DNA of 64,000 nt from Bartonella vinsonii subsp. vinsonii (GCF_902825235.1 NZ_CADEAJ010000001.1:1-64000); one strand, 5' to 3'; counted from the first letter of the stretch, positions 18,655-28,201 are shown. Notes: a model not told the origin generated them from the sequence alone. Made by a program: numbers and translations.

Positions 18655-19107
18655 ATGACTTTGACTCCCATGGAAATAGCCCTTTTAGAAGCGCAAGAAG
18701 CAAGAAAAAAAGACGAAATCCCCGTAGGTGCTGTTATCACACGCGGAAATACAATTATTGCACGCGCTGGTAACTCGATAAAAGCCTCACATGACCCTAC
18801 CGGACATGCAGAAATGCGTGTAATCCGTATGGCTTGTGAAATATTCCAAAGCGAAAGACTTCCTGATTGCGACCTTTATGTAACACTCGAACCTTGTGCT
18901 ATGTGTGCTGCAGCCATTTCATTTGCACGTGTACGGCGTCTTTATTATGCAACAAATGACGCAAAAGGAGGCGCTATTGAACATGGCCCACGCTTTTATC
19001 GGCAACTAACCTGTCATCACAGACCTGAGATCTATTCTGGTTTCAAAGAAAAAGAAGCTGCTCAACTTCTGAAAGACTTTTTTGCACAAAAGCGGCATGA
19101 AAAATAA
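18655..19107 (+). CDS. tadA: tRNA-specific adenosine deaminase
   Basis: TadA converts A34 to inosine in tRNA-Arg(ACG), allowing one tRNA to read three CGN codons. The 150-residue protein has the zinc/catalytic HAE at residues 51-53 and PCAMC at 80-84, with VGAVI and the C-terminal substrate helix (LLKDFFAQKR). It is the usual length. Its start ATG at 18655 has AGAAAGAACAGT upstream. It is divergent from rluB and convergent with the lipoprotein gene. Confidence 0.96.
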   Translation: MTLTPMEIALLEAQEARKKDEIPVGAVITRGNTIIARAGNSIKASHDPTGHAEMRVIRMACEIFQSERLPDCDLYVTLEPCAMCAAAISFARVRRLYYATNDAKGGAIEHGPRFYRQLTCHHRPEIYSGFKEKEAAQLLKDFFAQKRHEK

Positions 19108-19214
19108 TTCATCTTCTTAACAGCAGTTCATCTCTCAAAATATGAGAACTCTCTGGCAATTGCTCTTCCTGTTACCAAAACCCGTTTTTAGAATACCTTT
19201 TTTCTCGCACTCTT

Positions 19215-19742
19215 TTAACGCTTCGTTTTTACTTCCGGACCAACAGGTGCAGTCCTTGCTGGTTGACGATAACTTAAAGGAGGTTCCGTGAGATACCGGC
19301 GATAATTCGCACTTCCAACTCGCGCTCTCTGACGACGTAAATATTCCTGCCGTTGCTTCTCATTCAACTGTGAAACGCTTTCCGAACCAGCACGAGCATG
19401 CTCATTAACTGATGATGCTTTTTGAGAAAAAACAGCCCCCCTACTTCGATCAAGATGCTGCTTTGATGTTGCTGTTCTCCTAAAAGTGTTATCCTGCTGC
19501 GGCAATGGCAAAACTCTGCGGGCATTGGGCTCGGGTATCACAAGTTTTGGATGCGCTTTCATCACAAGCTGACTATTGTCATTTGTTGGTGTTAGCGAAG
19601 CAATGTTAGCAACATCTTCAAAAAACTGTAATGAAACCGGCTTATCTGTACCATAGGTAGGAGCGGATAAACCACATCCTGTTAAAATAAAGCACATGCC
19701 TAAAATGCTTATTGGCAATCTTTTTACTTCACGCTTCTTCAC
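19215..19742 (-). CDS. Putative lipoprotein downstream of ileS
   Basis: A 175-residue protein with a lipoprotein signal: basic N-terminus (MKKREVKRLP), hydrophobic core ISILGMCFI and the lipobox LTGC, giving a lipidated Cys near residue 23. The rest is hydrophilic, Gln/Arg/Pro-rich and probably disordered, with a block of charged residues (NEKQRQEYLRRQRARV). No domain is recognised. It follows ileS on the same strand by about 190 bases; in related genomes a small lipoprotein gene also follows ileS. Function unknown. Confidence 0.7.
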   Translation of the reverse strand: MKKREVKRLPISILGMCFILTGCGLSAPTYGTDKPVSLQFFEDVANIASLTPTNDNSQLVMKAHPKLVIPEPNARRVLPLPQQDNTFRRTATSKQHLDRSRGAVFSQKASSVNEHARAGSESVSQLNEKQRQEYLRRQRARVGSANYRRYLTEPPLSYRQPARTAPVGPEVKTKR

Positions 19743-19936
19743 TGCTTATCCCTATTTTCCTAAGTATATGGTTGCTTGATCTTCCCGCAATTTATTGGAG
19801 ACCTGGCTTACACACAAACTTACCCCCCACGGAAAAACAACGGACCTCATCATTATCATAAAAGGCTCTCTGCATCAATGACAGAATTCAAATCATAATA
19901 ATGTTCTTTACAACTCCGCATTTCTATCCCTTAATC

Positions 19937-22858
19937 TCAATTTGAAATCTTGCCAAGCATCTGTAGTTCACGCAAAGCTTCCGCATCACGAGCAGATACA
20001 TCAGGATAAGCTGGATCGCTCCCAACATCTTGTGTATAACGCCATGATCTAGCACATTTTTTTCCCAATGCCTTCTCCGGATACACACCAACACCTTCAA
20101 CATCACTCAGAGTAAAAGCATCCCCAGGTAATGCATGCGGCTTAATTGTTAGAGCACTGGTGATACAAATTTCCGCCATATCTAAGTTCTCCAACGCCTC
20201 CAATAAAGCTGGATTAGAAATAAAAACAATAGGTGCAGCTTCTAAAGATGACCCAATACGCTTATCAGCGCGTTCAAGCTCTAAAGCACCCGTCACAACC
20301 TTACGAACCTGTTTAACTTTTTTCCAACGTTCAGCCAAAGATTCGTTCTGCCATTCCTTTTGCACAGAGCAAAATTGTTCCAGATGCACAGATTGGCTTT
20401 CTGGATAACGTTCCAACCAAGCCTCTTCCATTGTAAAAGGCAACATGGGAGCAAGCCATGTGACCATTCGTTTAAAAACCTCACGAACAACCTGCAAAGA
20501 AGCTTTACGCTTTTTTGATGAAGGAGCATCACAATAAAGAGAATCTTTGCGGATATCAAAATAAAATGCCGATAATTCAATGATCGAAAAATCCAACAAT
20601 GCACGCATAATCTTTTTGAAATCAAATTCATCATAGGCTCGATTAATCAATTGATCGAGTTCAAAAAGCCGATGCAAGATAAGTTTTTCAAGATCTGGTA
20701 ACTCGCAATAAGATATTTCCTCTCCTTCATCATGTGCTAACGTCCCAAGCATCCAACGAATTGCATTCCGTAGTTTACGATATGAATCCACATTTGTTTG
20801 AAGAATTTTTCTGCCTAAACGTTGATCTTCCCAATAATCCGTTGTCATGACCCAAAGACGAAAAATATCGGCACCAGATGTTTTAATGATCTCTTGTGGG
20901 ACAACCGTGTTTCCCAAAGATTTAGACATTTTCTTGCCATTTTCATCTAAAGTAAAACCGTGTGTAATTACTGTCTTATAAGGAGAACAAGCGCGCGTAC
21001 CACAGCTTTCCAAAAGAGAGGACTGAAACCATCCACGATGTTGATCAGACCCTTCAAAATAAACATCGGCAGGCCATTTTAAATCAACTCGATCTTCTAA
21101 TACAAAACTATGGCTTGCTCCAGAATCAAACCAAACATCAAGGATATCAAAAACCTGAACCCAAGACTCCTGTGCACGATCACCTAAAAAACGCTCACGC
21201 GCTCCCTCAGCAAACCATGCATCTGCCCCTTCTTCTTCAAAAGCCTGCAAAATACGCGCATTCACGCACTCATCTTTCAGAACAACACCATCCTCATTGG
21301 CAAAAATACAAATAGGGACCCCCCAAGACCGCTGGCGAGAAAGAACCCAATCAGGACGATCTGCTATCATAGAAGCTAAACGGTTTTGCCCAGAAGAAGG
21401 AACAAAACGTGTCATCGAAACAGCTTCCAAAGCACGACTGCGTAAAGTTGAACCATCTCCAAGAACTTTATCCATTGAAATAAACCATTGCGGTGTATTA
21501 CGGAAAATAACCGGCTTTTTTGAACGCCAACTGTGAGGGTAGGAATGCTTTAAACGACCACGTGCAAACAACCGATCCGCATTAATTAAAGCATTAATAA
21601 CCTCTCTATTGGCATCACCCATTTTTCCATTATCATCAATAACGCGTGCAGGTCCCTCTTTACGATCTGGTCCCAAACCAGGAACATCCTTTGTGTAAAA
21701 ACCAGCATCATCAACAGGAAATGGTATAGACGAATCAATCCCCGCCTGCTCCAAGAAAGGCTTATAAACATTCCAAACTTCAAAATCCTCACGCCCATGG
21801 CTTGGCGCTGTATGCACAAAACCTGTACCAGCACTCTCTGTTACGTGCGAACCATCAAGCAGTGGAATCTGATAATTATACCCTCCAGCCAAACCTTTGA
21901 GTGGATGAGAAAGAATAAGCGTTTTAAGCTCATCAGCAGAAACAACACGTAAACGCTTCAAAACAAGTTTTGCTTTTTCCGCACAACCCATAGCTAACGC
22001 ATCAGCAAAAAGAAGTTTTTCTCCAGCTTGAGGACCAAAATCATTTTCTGCGCTTTCAACTTCATAAACACCGTAAGAAATCTGCGACGAATAACTCACG
22101 GCACGATTACCAGGAATTGTCCACGGAGTCGTAGTCCAAATCACGACATAGGCGTCATACAAATCGCTAGAATCTGTTTTTAAAACAGGAAACTTAACCC
22201 AAATAACCTCTGACTCATGATCATGATATTCAATCTCAGCCTCTGCCAGAGCCGTACGCTCCACAACAGACCACATCACAGGCTTTGAACCGCGATAAAT
22301 CTGATCTGACAGAGCAAATTTCATTAATTCACCGGCAATGCGCGCTTCTGCATGAAAAGCCATTGTGGTATAGGGTAACTTAAAATCTCCAACAACACCA
22401 AGGCGTTTAAATTCCTCACTTTGAACAGTTATCCAATGTTGTGCAAATTCACGGCATTCTTGACGAAATTCGTTAAGGGGTACATCATCCTTATTCTTCC
22501 CTTGTGCACGATATTTTTCTTCAATCTTCCATTCAATCGGAAGACCATGGCAGTCCCAACCAGGAACATAATTTGCATTAAAACCCCGCATTTGGAATGA
22601 ACGAACAATCACATCCTTTAGAACTTTGTTTAAAGCATGACCAATATGAATATGCCCATTTGCATAAGGTGGACCATCATGAAGAATATACAATGGGCGA
22701 TCTTTTGCTTGCTGACGCAATTGCGCATAAAGTCCCATATCTTCCCACCGTTCCATCAATTCAAGCTCTTTTTGCGGCAATCCCGCACGCATAGGAAAAT
22801 TTGTTTGTGGTAGATAAAGAGTTTTCGAATAATCTATTGTTTCACTTTTCACAGTCAT
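19937..22858 (-). CDS. ileS: Isoleucyl-tRNA synthetase
   Basis: The 973-residue class I synthetase shows [18 protein letters not shown] with the HIGH motif at residues 71-74, the CP1 editing domain ([17 protein letters not shown]), the [11 protein letters not shown] segment, and KMSKSLGN near residue 640. The C-terminal anticodon-binding domain is complete; a zinc-finger tail is not evident. The start ATG 22858 is set by GGAATATTTCACA upstream and by fit to the family N-terminus. It ends close to a lipoprotein gene on the same strand. Confidence 0.97.
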   Translation of the reverse strand: MTVKSETIDYSKTLYLPQTNFPMRAGLPQKELELMERWEDMGLYAQLRQQAKDRPLYILHDGPPYANGHIHIGHALNKVLKDVIVRSFQMRGFNANYVPGWDCHGLPIEWKIEEKYRAQGKNKDDVPLNEFRQECREFAQHWITVQSEEFKRLGVVGDFKLPYTTMAFHAEARIAGELMKFALSDQIYRGSKPVMWSVVERTALAEAEIEYHDHESEVIWVKFPVLKTDSSDLYDAYVVIWTTTPWTIPGNRAVSYSSQISYGVYEVESAENDFGPQAGEKLLFADALAMGCAEKAKLVLKRLRVVSADELKTLILSHPLKGLAGGYNYQIPLLDGSHVTESAGTGFVHTAPSHGREDFEVWNVYKPFLEQAGIDSSIPFPVDDAGFYTKDVPGLGPDRKEGPARVIDDNGKMGDANREVINALINADRLFARGRLKHSYPHSWRSKKPVIFRNTPQWFISMDKVLGDGSTLRSRALEAVSMTRFVPSSGQNRLASMIADRPDWVLSRQRSWGVPICIFANEDGVVLKDECVNARILQAFEEEGADAWFAEGARERFLGDRAQESWVQVFDILDVWFDSGASHSFVLEDRVDLKWPADVYFEGSDQHRGWFQSSLLESCGTRACSPYKTVITHGFTLDENGKKMSKSLGNTVVPQEIIKTSGADIFRLWVMTTDYWEDQRLGRKILQTNVDSYRKLRNAIRWMLGTLAHDEGEEISYCELPDLEKLILHRLFELDQLINRAYDEFDFKKIMRALLDFSIIELSAFYFDIRKDSLYCDAPSSKKRKASLQVVREVFKRMVTWLAPMLPFTMEEAWLERYPESQSVHLEQFCSVQKEWQNESLAERWKKVKQVRKVVTGALELERADKRIGSSLEAAPIVFISNPALLEALENLDMAEICITSALTIKPHALPGDAFTLSDVEGVGVYPEKALGKKCARSWRYTQDVGSDPAYPDVSARDAEALRELQMLGKISN

Positions 22859-23063
22859 TGTGAAATATTCCCGTCCACTTTTACGATTTCATTTTTGCAT
22901 AACTTTCCTGAAACCTGCAATTCTGTTTTTTTAATCTTATAGGGAAAGTCGAATGAATCATTCGCATTAAGCAGTAATCAGGAAGATATATCATCATATT
23001 TTACGGGGTTTATCATGAAATCACCAAGAAAGAAAACCCAAAAATGATCTTCTCAAAAAATAA

Positions 23064-23086
23064 AGGCTCCACCATTGGTGGAGCCT
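23064..23086 (-). terminator. Terminator of the long hbp-type gene
   Basis: AGGCTCCACC (23064-23073) and GGTGGAGCCT (23077-23086) form a perfect 10-bp stem with a 3-nt loop. On the minus strand it is followed by TTTATTTTTT. It lies 26 bases after the stop of the gene at 23112. Confidence 0.85.
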
Positions 23087-23111
23087 CTTAGTAATCTATT
23101 CTTACAACAAA

Positions 23112-24794
23112 TTAGAATTTGTAAGCTACACCAACGCGGAAATCATTGGTCGTATATTTCATCTCAATTTTTTCTTTTGCAAATTTCTTCTTGCCAAAAT
23201 CGGAGTAACGATATTCCGCCCGCACAATTACATTATCCAACATTGCAAAATCAACACCGCCACCAACAGTATAACCAATCATAGTCTTTGTTTCATCAGT
23301 TAAGTTCTTAGAAGAAACGACTCTTCCATCTTCTTTCTTTAATGATATTGAGACAGTATCTTGGAGCTGCACATAAGCAATACCACCAGCAACATAAGGC
23401 ATAAAGCGATCAGCAGCAAAACCGATACGCACCCGTGTCGCACCAGACCAATTCTGTTTTAAAGTATGACTTAAAGTTTCAACTTCACTGTCTCTCTCCA
23501 AACCAAGTTCAGAGACCACTTTTCTCATTTGCTCTACACCATATACACTGTTGGCGTTTTTATCCGAAGCTTGTGCACTACGTCCAGCCGCGCTGTTTGT
23601 GCCATGGGAGTTACCATGAGGATTAGAAGCGCGTGGATTAGCACCAACGCTGTGTGGATTAGCGCCATGGGAATTAGTCCCAGCCCCATGTCCAACTCTG
23701 TGAGGTGCACCATGCGGATGAGAACTGTGTCCTGCTCCATTAGATGCGCCACGAGACAGACTATGGGAAACCCTGTTTCCTCCACTGTTAGCATGTTCTG
23801 CTTGAGCTGGCTTTTCTAAAGATGTTTGCGTTGAATTTTCTACTGGTGCGGATCTCGCCAGTGTTAATGGGGATCTTTCTGCTCCCCCTGATACTGGTGC
23901 TGCTGAATCTGCTGGTTTCGCTGCCGCCGGCTTTGTTGGAGGTGTTTGCGCTAAACTTGATACTGATGCAGATCTCCCCAATGAAGTCCCCGTTGAAACT
24001 CCTGCCTCTACTGATGTTGATTTTCCTGCTAAATGCGTTATTTTACCCACTGATGCTTCTGAAGCGCCCATTTGTTTTGGAGCTGCCCGCTGTTCTGTAG
24101 CTGGCGCTGGTGTCGACTTTACTGGTAAAACTGCTGTTCCCCGCACTGACCCCTCTGAAGCTGCCGTTTGTTCTGGAGCTGATTTTGCTGGAGCTGCTAG
24201 TTTTGCTGCTGCCGTTTGTTCTGGAGTTGCCGGTTTTGCCGCTGCCGGTTTTGCTGGCACTTCTGGTTTTGTTGAAGCTTGAGCTGCGTCTGTTGCTGCT
24301 TTTTGTGGGGATAGTGACACGCTTCTTGGTACGCCTCCTACGCCTCCCGATACGCCTGATGCTGACCGTGCTGATCTACGAGATCTTGCTACTAGATTGT
24401 CTATCTCAGCATTATTAGACTCACCTATAGTGATAGTCTTTGTGTGTTTTTGTCCAGACCAAATTAAATCCGTATCGATACCAAAAATGAAGTTATCGCC
24501 GAGATCGATATTAGAACCTACGTAAAGACCACCTTCAAACCCCGAAAGTTTAGGGGAAAAATCCTTACTTAGCGGTATACTCTTGTCCTTACCAACAATG
24601 CTAATATCAGTTTTACTGGATAAACCACCAACTTGGCCACCCAAGTAAAAACCCGCCCATGTAAAATTAGGAACCACAAAAGCTGACGACGCAACTGGTG
24701 TTGACTGATGAGGAACTGTGACATCAGCAGCTTGTGCTGCAGAAGCTGAAATCAATGCGAAAATAGATGCTGTTATTAAACGTTTCGTATTCAT
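23112..24794 (-). CDS. Hbp-type heme-binding outer membrane protein with long insertion
   Basis: A signal peptide (MNTKRLITASIFALISASAAQA, residues 1-22) leads into an Omp25/Omp31-like beta-barrel: TWAGFYLGGQVGG, a middle KQNWSGATRVRIGFAADR, and the C-terminal AEYRYSDFGKKKF...NDFRVGVAYKF ending in Phe, the outer-membrane insertion signature. Start ATG 24794 has GGAG upstream. The barrel is interrupted at about residues 130-445 by a low-complexity insertion: an Ala/Pro/Lys/Ser-rich part, then a His/Asn/Gly-rich part (~350-400) with nine His in about 46 residues. The insertion falls in what should be a surface loop. Bartonella Hbp proteins bind hemin; the His-rich loop may add to this or bind metal (inference). 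Confidence 0.85.
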   Translation of the reverse strand: MNTKRLITASIFALISASAAQAADVTVPHQSTPVASSAFVVPNFTWAGFYLGGQVGGLSSKTDISIVGKDKSIPLSKDFSPKLSGFEGGLYVGSNIDLGDNFIFGIDTDLIWSGQKHTKTITIGESNNAEIDNLVARSRRSARSASGVSGGVGGVPRSVSLSPQKAATDAAQASTKPEVPAKPAAAKPATPEQTAAAKLAAPAKSAPEQTAASEGSVRGTAVLPVKSTPAPATEQRAAPKQMGASEASVGKITHLAGKSTSVEAGVSTGTSLGRSASVSSLAQTPPTKPAAAKPADSAAPVSGGAERSPLTLARSAPVENSTQTSLEKPAQAEHANSGGNRVSHSLSRGASNGAGHSSHPHGAPHRVGHGAGTNSHGANPHSVGANPRASNPHGNSHGTNSAAGRSAQASDKNANSVYGVEQMRKVVSELGLERDSEVETLSHTLKQNWSGATRVRIGFAADRFMPYVAGGIAYVQLQDTVSISLKKEDGRVVSSKNLTDETKTMIGYTVGGGVDFAMLDNVIVRAEYRYSDFGKKKFAKEKIEMKYTTNDFRVGVAYKF

Positions 24795-24844
24795 AAAATA
24801 TCTCCAAATATCCAAAACGGAGCGTATATAGTGCATCTGCCTTA

Positions 24845-24863
24845 AAATATCTGTAGCAAAAAT
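24845..24863 (-). promoter_or_regulatory. H-box-like element upstream of the long hbp gene
   Basis: On the minus strand it reads ATTTTTGCTACAGATATTT, 51 bases before the ATG at 24794. The same core (TTTTTnC/A-TACAGAT) precedes all four intact hbp-type genes here. It matches the idea of the H-box, the element described upstream of B. quintana hbp genes and tied to Irr control; that identity is from memory. Confidence 0.65.
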
Positions 24864-24880
24864 GTCACATTCACAAAAAA

Positions 24881-24907
24881 ATAGAGGCCCCGTCTTTGAC
24901 GGAGCCT
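24881..24907 (-). terminator. Terminator of the 279-aa hbp-type gene
   Basis: GAGGC...CGTC-TTT-GACG...GCCTC forms a hairpin with one internal mismatch, followed on the minus strand by TATTTTTTT. It lies about 40 bases downstream of the stop at 24949. Confidence 0.75.
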
Positions 24908-24948
24908 CTCAGCAATCTTTAGTGTTAATAACTTCGTTTTTTACGAGA

Positions 24949-25788
24949 TTAGAATTTGTAAGCTACACCAACACGGAAATCATTAATTCTGTATTGAAGT
25001 TCAGCTGTGTCTTTGAAGTATTTCTTTTTACCATAGTCAGAGTAACGGTACTCTGCACGCAACAGAACATTGTCTGTCATTGCAAAGTCAACACCAGCAC
25101 CAAGGGTGTAACCAACAAGGGTCTTTGTTTCATCATGTACGGTACCAGAAGCAATAACCTTATTAGCATCAGCACCAGCAGCAGCTTCACCAGATTTTTT
25201 CACTTCAATTGCGGAGATGCCCTGCATCTGCGTATAAGCAACACCACCTGCGATATAAGGCATAACACGATCAGTAGCAAAACCAATGCGAACGCGTGTA
25301 GCACCAGACCACTTTTCTTTCATAGTAATACTTTCGGTGTATGCATCTCTTGCTTGAACATCTAGATTATCGTTCTTTTTGATCTTAGCTTCTGTAAGGA
25401 TTTTATTAATATCTGCAACAGTTTTAGCATTAGGTGTTATTCCAATAAGCTTTGTATCGCCATCAATTGTGTCTTTTTTACCAACAAAAGTGACATCTGT
25501 ATCCAAGCCGAAGATCACACCACTGCCGAGATCAACATTGTAACCTGTGTATAGGCCACCAAGCATACCGGAAAGCTTAAGATTGTTTTTTGAAAAAGGA
25601 CCTGAATTCTTGTCAGATTTCATTGAACGCCCACCAATCTGAGCTCCAAGATAAAAGCCTGTCCAAGAAAAGGTAGGGGCAGCAATAACTGGTGCTACTT
25701 CATGAGGGATGACAACATCAGCAGCCTGTACCGCAGAAGCTGAAGCCAAAGCGATAACAGAAGTCATTATTAAAGATTTTATATTCAT
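24949..25788 (-). CDS. Hbp-type heme-binding outer membrane protein (279 aa)
   Basis: Signal peptide MNIKSLIMTSVIALASASAVQA is followed by a compact eight-strand barrel: FSWTGFYLGAQIGG, LGGLYTGYNVDLGSGVIFGLDTDVTF, EKWSGATRVRIGFATDRVMPYIAGGVAYTQMQ, DETKTLVGYTLGAGVDFAMTDNVLLRAEYRYSDYGKKKYF and the C-terminal NDFRVGVAYKF. It lacks the long insertion of its downstream neighbour. TTAGGAGCAAAATTT precedes the ATG. It has its own upstream H-box-like motif and downstream hairpin, so it is probably a single transcription unit. It lies at the outer membrane; hemin binding is inferred from the family. Confidence 0.88.
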   Translation of the reverse strand: MNIKSLIMTSVIALASASAVQAADVVIPHEVAPVIAAPTFSWTGFYLGAQIGGRSMKSDKNSGPFSKNNLKLSGMLGGLYTGYNVDLGSGVIFGLDTDVTFVGKKDTIDGDTKLIGITPNAKTVADINKILTEAKIKKNDNLDVQARDAYTESITMKEKWSGATRVRIGFATDRVMPYIAGGVAYTQMQGISAIEVKKSGEAAAGADANKVIASGTVHDETKTLVGYTLGAGVDFAMTDNVLLRAEYRYSDYGKKKYFKDTAELQYRINDFRVGVAYKF

Positions 25789-25840
25789 AAATTTTGCTCC
25801 TAATTTATTTATGAAACATATCCTACAGGACTAGGTAAAG

Positions 25841-25858
25841 AAAATCTGTAGCAAAAAT
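25841..25858 (-). promoter_or_regulatory. H-box-like element upstream of the 279-aa hbp gene
   Basis: Minus-strand sequence ATTTTTGCTACAGATTTT, 53 bases before the ATG at 25788. The 3' part differs from the other copies (TTTT for TATT). Confidence 0.6.
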
Positions 25859-25930
25859 AACACTGTCATAGAAATAAAGGCCCTTTTCAGAAGAAGAACC
25901 TCTTAGCCATTTCGTTTATAGAAAAGCTTT

Positions 25931-26030
25931 TTAAGTTATAAAAATTCGCAACTCATTGATCTTACAGTTAAATTCAAACTTACTATCTACAAATTCCTTT
26001 TTACCAAAATCAATACTTAACAACTTTTTA
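25931..26030 (-). pseudogene. 3' remnant of a dead hbp paralogue (relic 1)
   Basis: The minus strand reads DFGKKEFVDSKFEFNCKINELRIFIT and then TAA at 25931-25933. This aligns residue by residue with the C-terminal DFGKKKFKDDEAEFNYKTNDFRVGVAYKF of the neighbouring intact gene, but the last strand is degraded. A weakened copy of the family terminator (near 25880-25912) still follows it. Nothing of the gene's 5' part remains. It lies between the terminator of the 283-aa gene and the promoter of the 279-aa gene. Confidence 0.8.
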
Positions 26031-26045
26031 CATATGCAATAATAT

Positions 26046-26075
26046 GTTTTCTGTGGCACTATTGCCACAGAAAAC
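26046..26075 (-). terminator. Terminator of the 283-aa hbp-type gene
   Basis: GTTTTCTGTGGC (26046-26057) and GCCACAGAAAAC (26064-26075) form a perfect 12-bp stem with a 6-nt loop, 53 bases after the stop at 26128. It could work in both directions. Confidence 0.85.
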
Positions 26076-26127
26076 AACTAAAGCTTGGATAAAATAGAAC
26101 TCCTGAATCATTTTGCTTACAAATAAG

Positions 26128-26979
26128 CTAAAACTTATAAGCTACTCCAACACGAAAATCGTTGGTCTTATAATTAAATTCAGCTTCATCATCTTTGAAT
26201 TTCTTTTTACCAAAATCTGAGTAACGATATTCCGCACGCAACAAAATATTGTCAGTCATGGCAAAATCGACACCACCCCCAAGGGTAAAGCCAACCATCA
26301 TTTTTGTTTTATCACCCACAGTACCGGTAACTGTTTTACTTGGTTTATTATCTACCGATTTTTTTGTTCCAGAAATCGTAGAAATACCTTGCATTTGTGC
26401 ATAAGCAATACCACCAGCTATATAAGGCATAATGCAATTCGCGGCTGCAAAACCAATCCGTGCTCGCGTAGCACCAGCCCATTTTTCTTTATAAGTAAAG
26501 CTATATGATCCTGTATCACCTTTTACAAATTTTTCAGCGTCACCTAACTTAATGCCAGCATCTGTAAAGGCCATGTTAAAATCCCCAATGTCACCATCCT
26601 CAAGCTCTTTTGTAGAGAGCGTTTTTGTATCTCCTTTATCAGCCCAAACTGCACCGGTTTCGACCCCTAGTATGAGACTATTTCCAAGATCTATATTGGA
26701 ACCAGCATAAATGCCCCCCATGAAACCTGAAGGTTTAGGGGTCTTATCTTTACCAAAAAACTCATCTTTCTTACCAGAATCCGTTATTTCAACTTTACTT
26801 GAAAAATTCCCAACTTGACCACCCAGATAAAATCCTGTCCAAGAAAATGCAGAGGGAGACACAATAGATGTTCCCCGATGAGATGTAACCTCATGTGGAG
26901 CTACAATATCTGCAGCTTGTGCCACAGATGTTGAAATCAAAGCGATAACAGAGGTCATCATTAAATATTTTATATTCAT
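26128..26979 (-). CDS. Hbp-type heme-binding outer membrane protein (283 aa)
   Basis: Signal peptide MNIKYLMMTSVIALISTSVAQA, then the barrel: FSWTGFYLGGQVGNFSSK, GGIYAGSNIDLGNSLILGVETGAVW, YKEKWAGATRARIGFAA, MPYIAGGIAYAQMQGIS, KTKMMVGFTLGGGVDFAMTDNILLRAEYRYSDFGKKKF and NDFRVGVAYKF. The start is ATG 26979, with TTAGGAGCGAAATTT upstream; the frame is open to 27018 but that part has no signal-peptide character. The segment after VRIGFAA carries an extra Asn-Cys (AANCIMPY), an unusual Cys in this barrel family. Own H-box-like motif and terminator. Role in hemin binding inferred from family. Confidence 0.88.
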   Translation of the reverse strand: MNIKYLMMTSVIALISTSVAQAADIVAPHEVTSHRGTSIVSPSAFSWTGFYLGGQVGNFSSKVEITDSGKKDEFFGKDKTPKPSGFMGGIYAGSNIDLGNSLILGVETGAVWADKGDTKTLSTKELEDGDIGDFNMAFTDAGIKLGDAEKFVKGDTGSYSFTYKEKWAGATRARIGFAAANCIMPYIAGGIAYAQMQGISTISGTKKSVDNKPSKTVTGTVGDKTKMMVGFTLGGGVDFAMTDNILLRAEYRYSDFGKKKFKDDEAEFNYKTNDFRVGVAYKF

Positions 26980-27025
26980 AAATTTCGCTCCTAATTCATA
27001 TAGTACAATGCTGCGCAATCACGCC

Positions 27026-27045
27026 AAATATCTGTAGGTAAAAAT
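27026..27045 (-). promoter_or_regulatory. H-box-like element upstream of the 283-aa hbp gene
   Basis: Minus-strand ATTTTTACCTACAGATATTT, 47 bases before ATG 26979. Confidence 0.65.
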
Positions 27046-27120
27046 GGTACAGCCATACAGAATGGAGTCTCTATTCAAAGAGAGAGCTGCTTAATAAACT
27101 AGGTGTGCACTCAAGTTTTT

Positions 27121-27230
27121 CAATCACGGATACAGAAATTATTAATGTTATAAGAGCTTTCATCTTTATCCTTTAAAAATTCTCTTTACCACAATACATG
27201 AGCACCGTTATTGAGCATATGTAATAATGT
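27121..27230 (-). pseudogene. 3' remnant of a dead hbp paralogue (relic 2)
   Basis: The minus strand reads MYCGKENF, a frameshift, then KDKDESSYNINNFCIRD before a stop. This aligns with RYSDFGKKKF and NDKYETSYKTNDFRVGVAYKF of the intact genes. A decayed version of the family terminator (GAGTCTCTATTC...GAGAGAGCTGC at about 27065-27093) follows. It sits directly upstream of the H-box of the 283-aa gene and after the terminator of the 276-aa gene. Confidence 0.75.
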
Positions 27231-27243
27231 AGATACAAAATGA

Positions 27244-27271
27244 CAGAAGCTCCGCCAAAGACGGAACTTCT
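27244..27271 (-). terminator. Terminator of the 276-aa hbp-type gene
   Basis: AGAAGCTCCG and CGGAACTTCT form a near-perfect stem, 24 bases after the stop at 27295. It is the same design as the other hbp terminators. Confidence 0.7.
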
Positions 27272-27294
27272 GAATGATTTATTTTACAAATACA

Positions 27295-28125
27295 TTAAAA
27301 TTTGTAAGCTACACCAACACGGAAATCATTGGTTTTGTAAGAAGTTTCATATTTATCGTTTGAGTATTTCTTTTTACCAAAATCAGAGTAACGATATTCA
27401 GCACGAACAATAACATTATTGCTCATTGCCAAGTCAACACCAGCACCAAGGGTGTAACCAACAAATGTCTTTGTTTCATCAGATAGGTTACCAGAAGCTA
27501 TTACTTTGCTTGAATCCTTTCCTGTTATTGATATCGATGTGATATCTTGAAGCTGCGTATAGGCAATACCACCAGCGATATAAGGCATAATGCGCTCAGC
27601 TGCAAAACCAATCCGTACCCGCGTAGCACCAGCCCACTTCTCCTTAAAAGTGAAACTGTTAGAGCGTTTATCACCAACTTGGATCTCTCCATTAATATTA
27701 ATACCAGCGTCCTTCACTAGCTTAGTAACATAATCTTTGTGATTTGGAGCAATCAGATATACTTTCCCCGTTTTTGTGTCACTTTTATCAGACCACATGA
27801 TATCTGTATCAACACCTAAAATAAGGCCATTGCCGAGATCAATATTGGATCCCGCATAAAGACCGCCCATAAAACCTGACAATTTAGGCAAAAAGTCGTT
27901 ATCTACAGGAATGTTTTTTCCATTGCTGAGAATATCCATCTTCGTTTTACTTGAAAAACCACCAATCTGACCACCAATATAAAAACCTGTCCAAGAAAAA
28001 GTGGGAGCAACAACAACCGGTGCAACAGGCGTAGGATTAGGGGGAACAATAATATCTGCTGCCTGCGCCGCTGAAGCTGAAACAAAAGCGAAAGCAGAAG
28101 CCGTTATTAACCATTTCATATTCAT
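27295..28125 (-). CDS. Hbp-type heme-binding outer membrane protein (276 aa)
   Basis: Signal peptide MNMKWLITASAFAFVSASAAQA, then FSWTGFYIGGQIGGFSSKTKM, GGLYAGSNIDLGNGLILGVDTDIMW, FTFKEKWAGATRVRIGFAAERIMPYIAGGIAYTQLQ, DETKTFVGYTLGAGVDLAMSNNVIVRAEYRYSDFGKKKYS and the terminal NDFRVGVAYKF. The start ATG 28125 follows GGAGAGAAATT; the frame stays open to 28212, but that extension runs through the conserved upstream motif, so it is not coding. It is nearest to the long paralogue in the N-terminal region. It has its own terminator and an upstream palindromic H-box copy. Confidence 0.88.
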   Translation of the reverse strand: MNMKWLITASAFAFVSASAAQAADIIVPPNPTPVAPVVVAPTFSWTGFYIGGQIGGFSSKTKMDILSNGKNIPVDNDFLPKLSGFMGGLYAGSNIDLGNGLILGVDTDIMWSDKSDTKTGKVYLIAPNHKDYVTKLVKDAGININGEIQVGDKRSNSFTFKEKWAGATRVRIGFAAERIMPYIAGGIAYTQLQDITSISITGKDSSKVIASGNLSDETKTFVGYTLGAGVDLAMSNNVIVRAEYRYSDFGKKKYSNDKYETSYKTNDFRVGVAYKF

Positions 28126-28178
28126 AATTTCTCTCCATAGCTGAATATTTGAACACAGGATTGCATATAGAGCCCGTC

Positions 28179-28201
28179 CTACAGATATCTGTAGTAAAAA
28201 T
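28179..28201 (-). promoter_or_regulatory. H-box-like element with a perfect 16-bp palindrome
   Basis: The minus strand reads ATTTTTACTACAGATATCTGTAG. The core CTACAGATATCTGTAG (28179-28194) is a perfect palindrome, unlike the half-site copies upstream of the other three genes. It starts 54 bases before ATG 28125. A dimeric regulator could bind both halves here. Confidence 0.65.
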
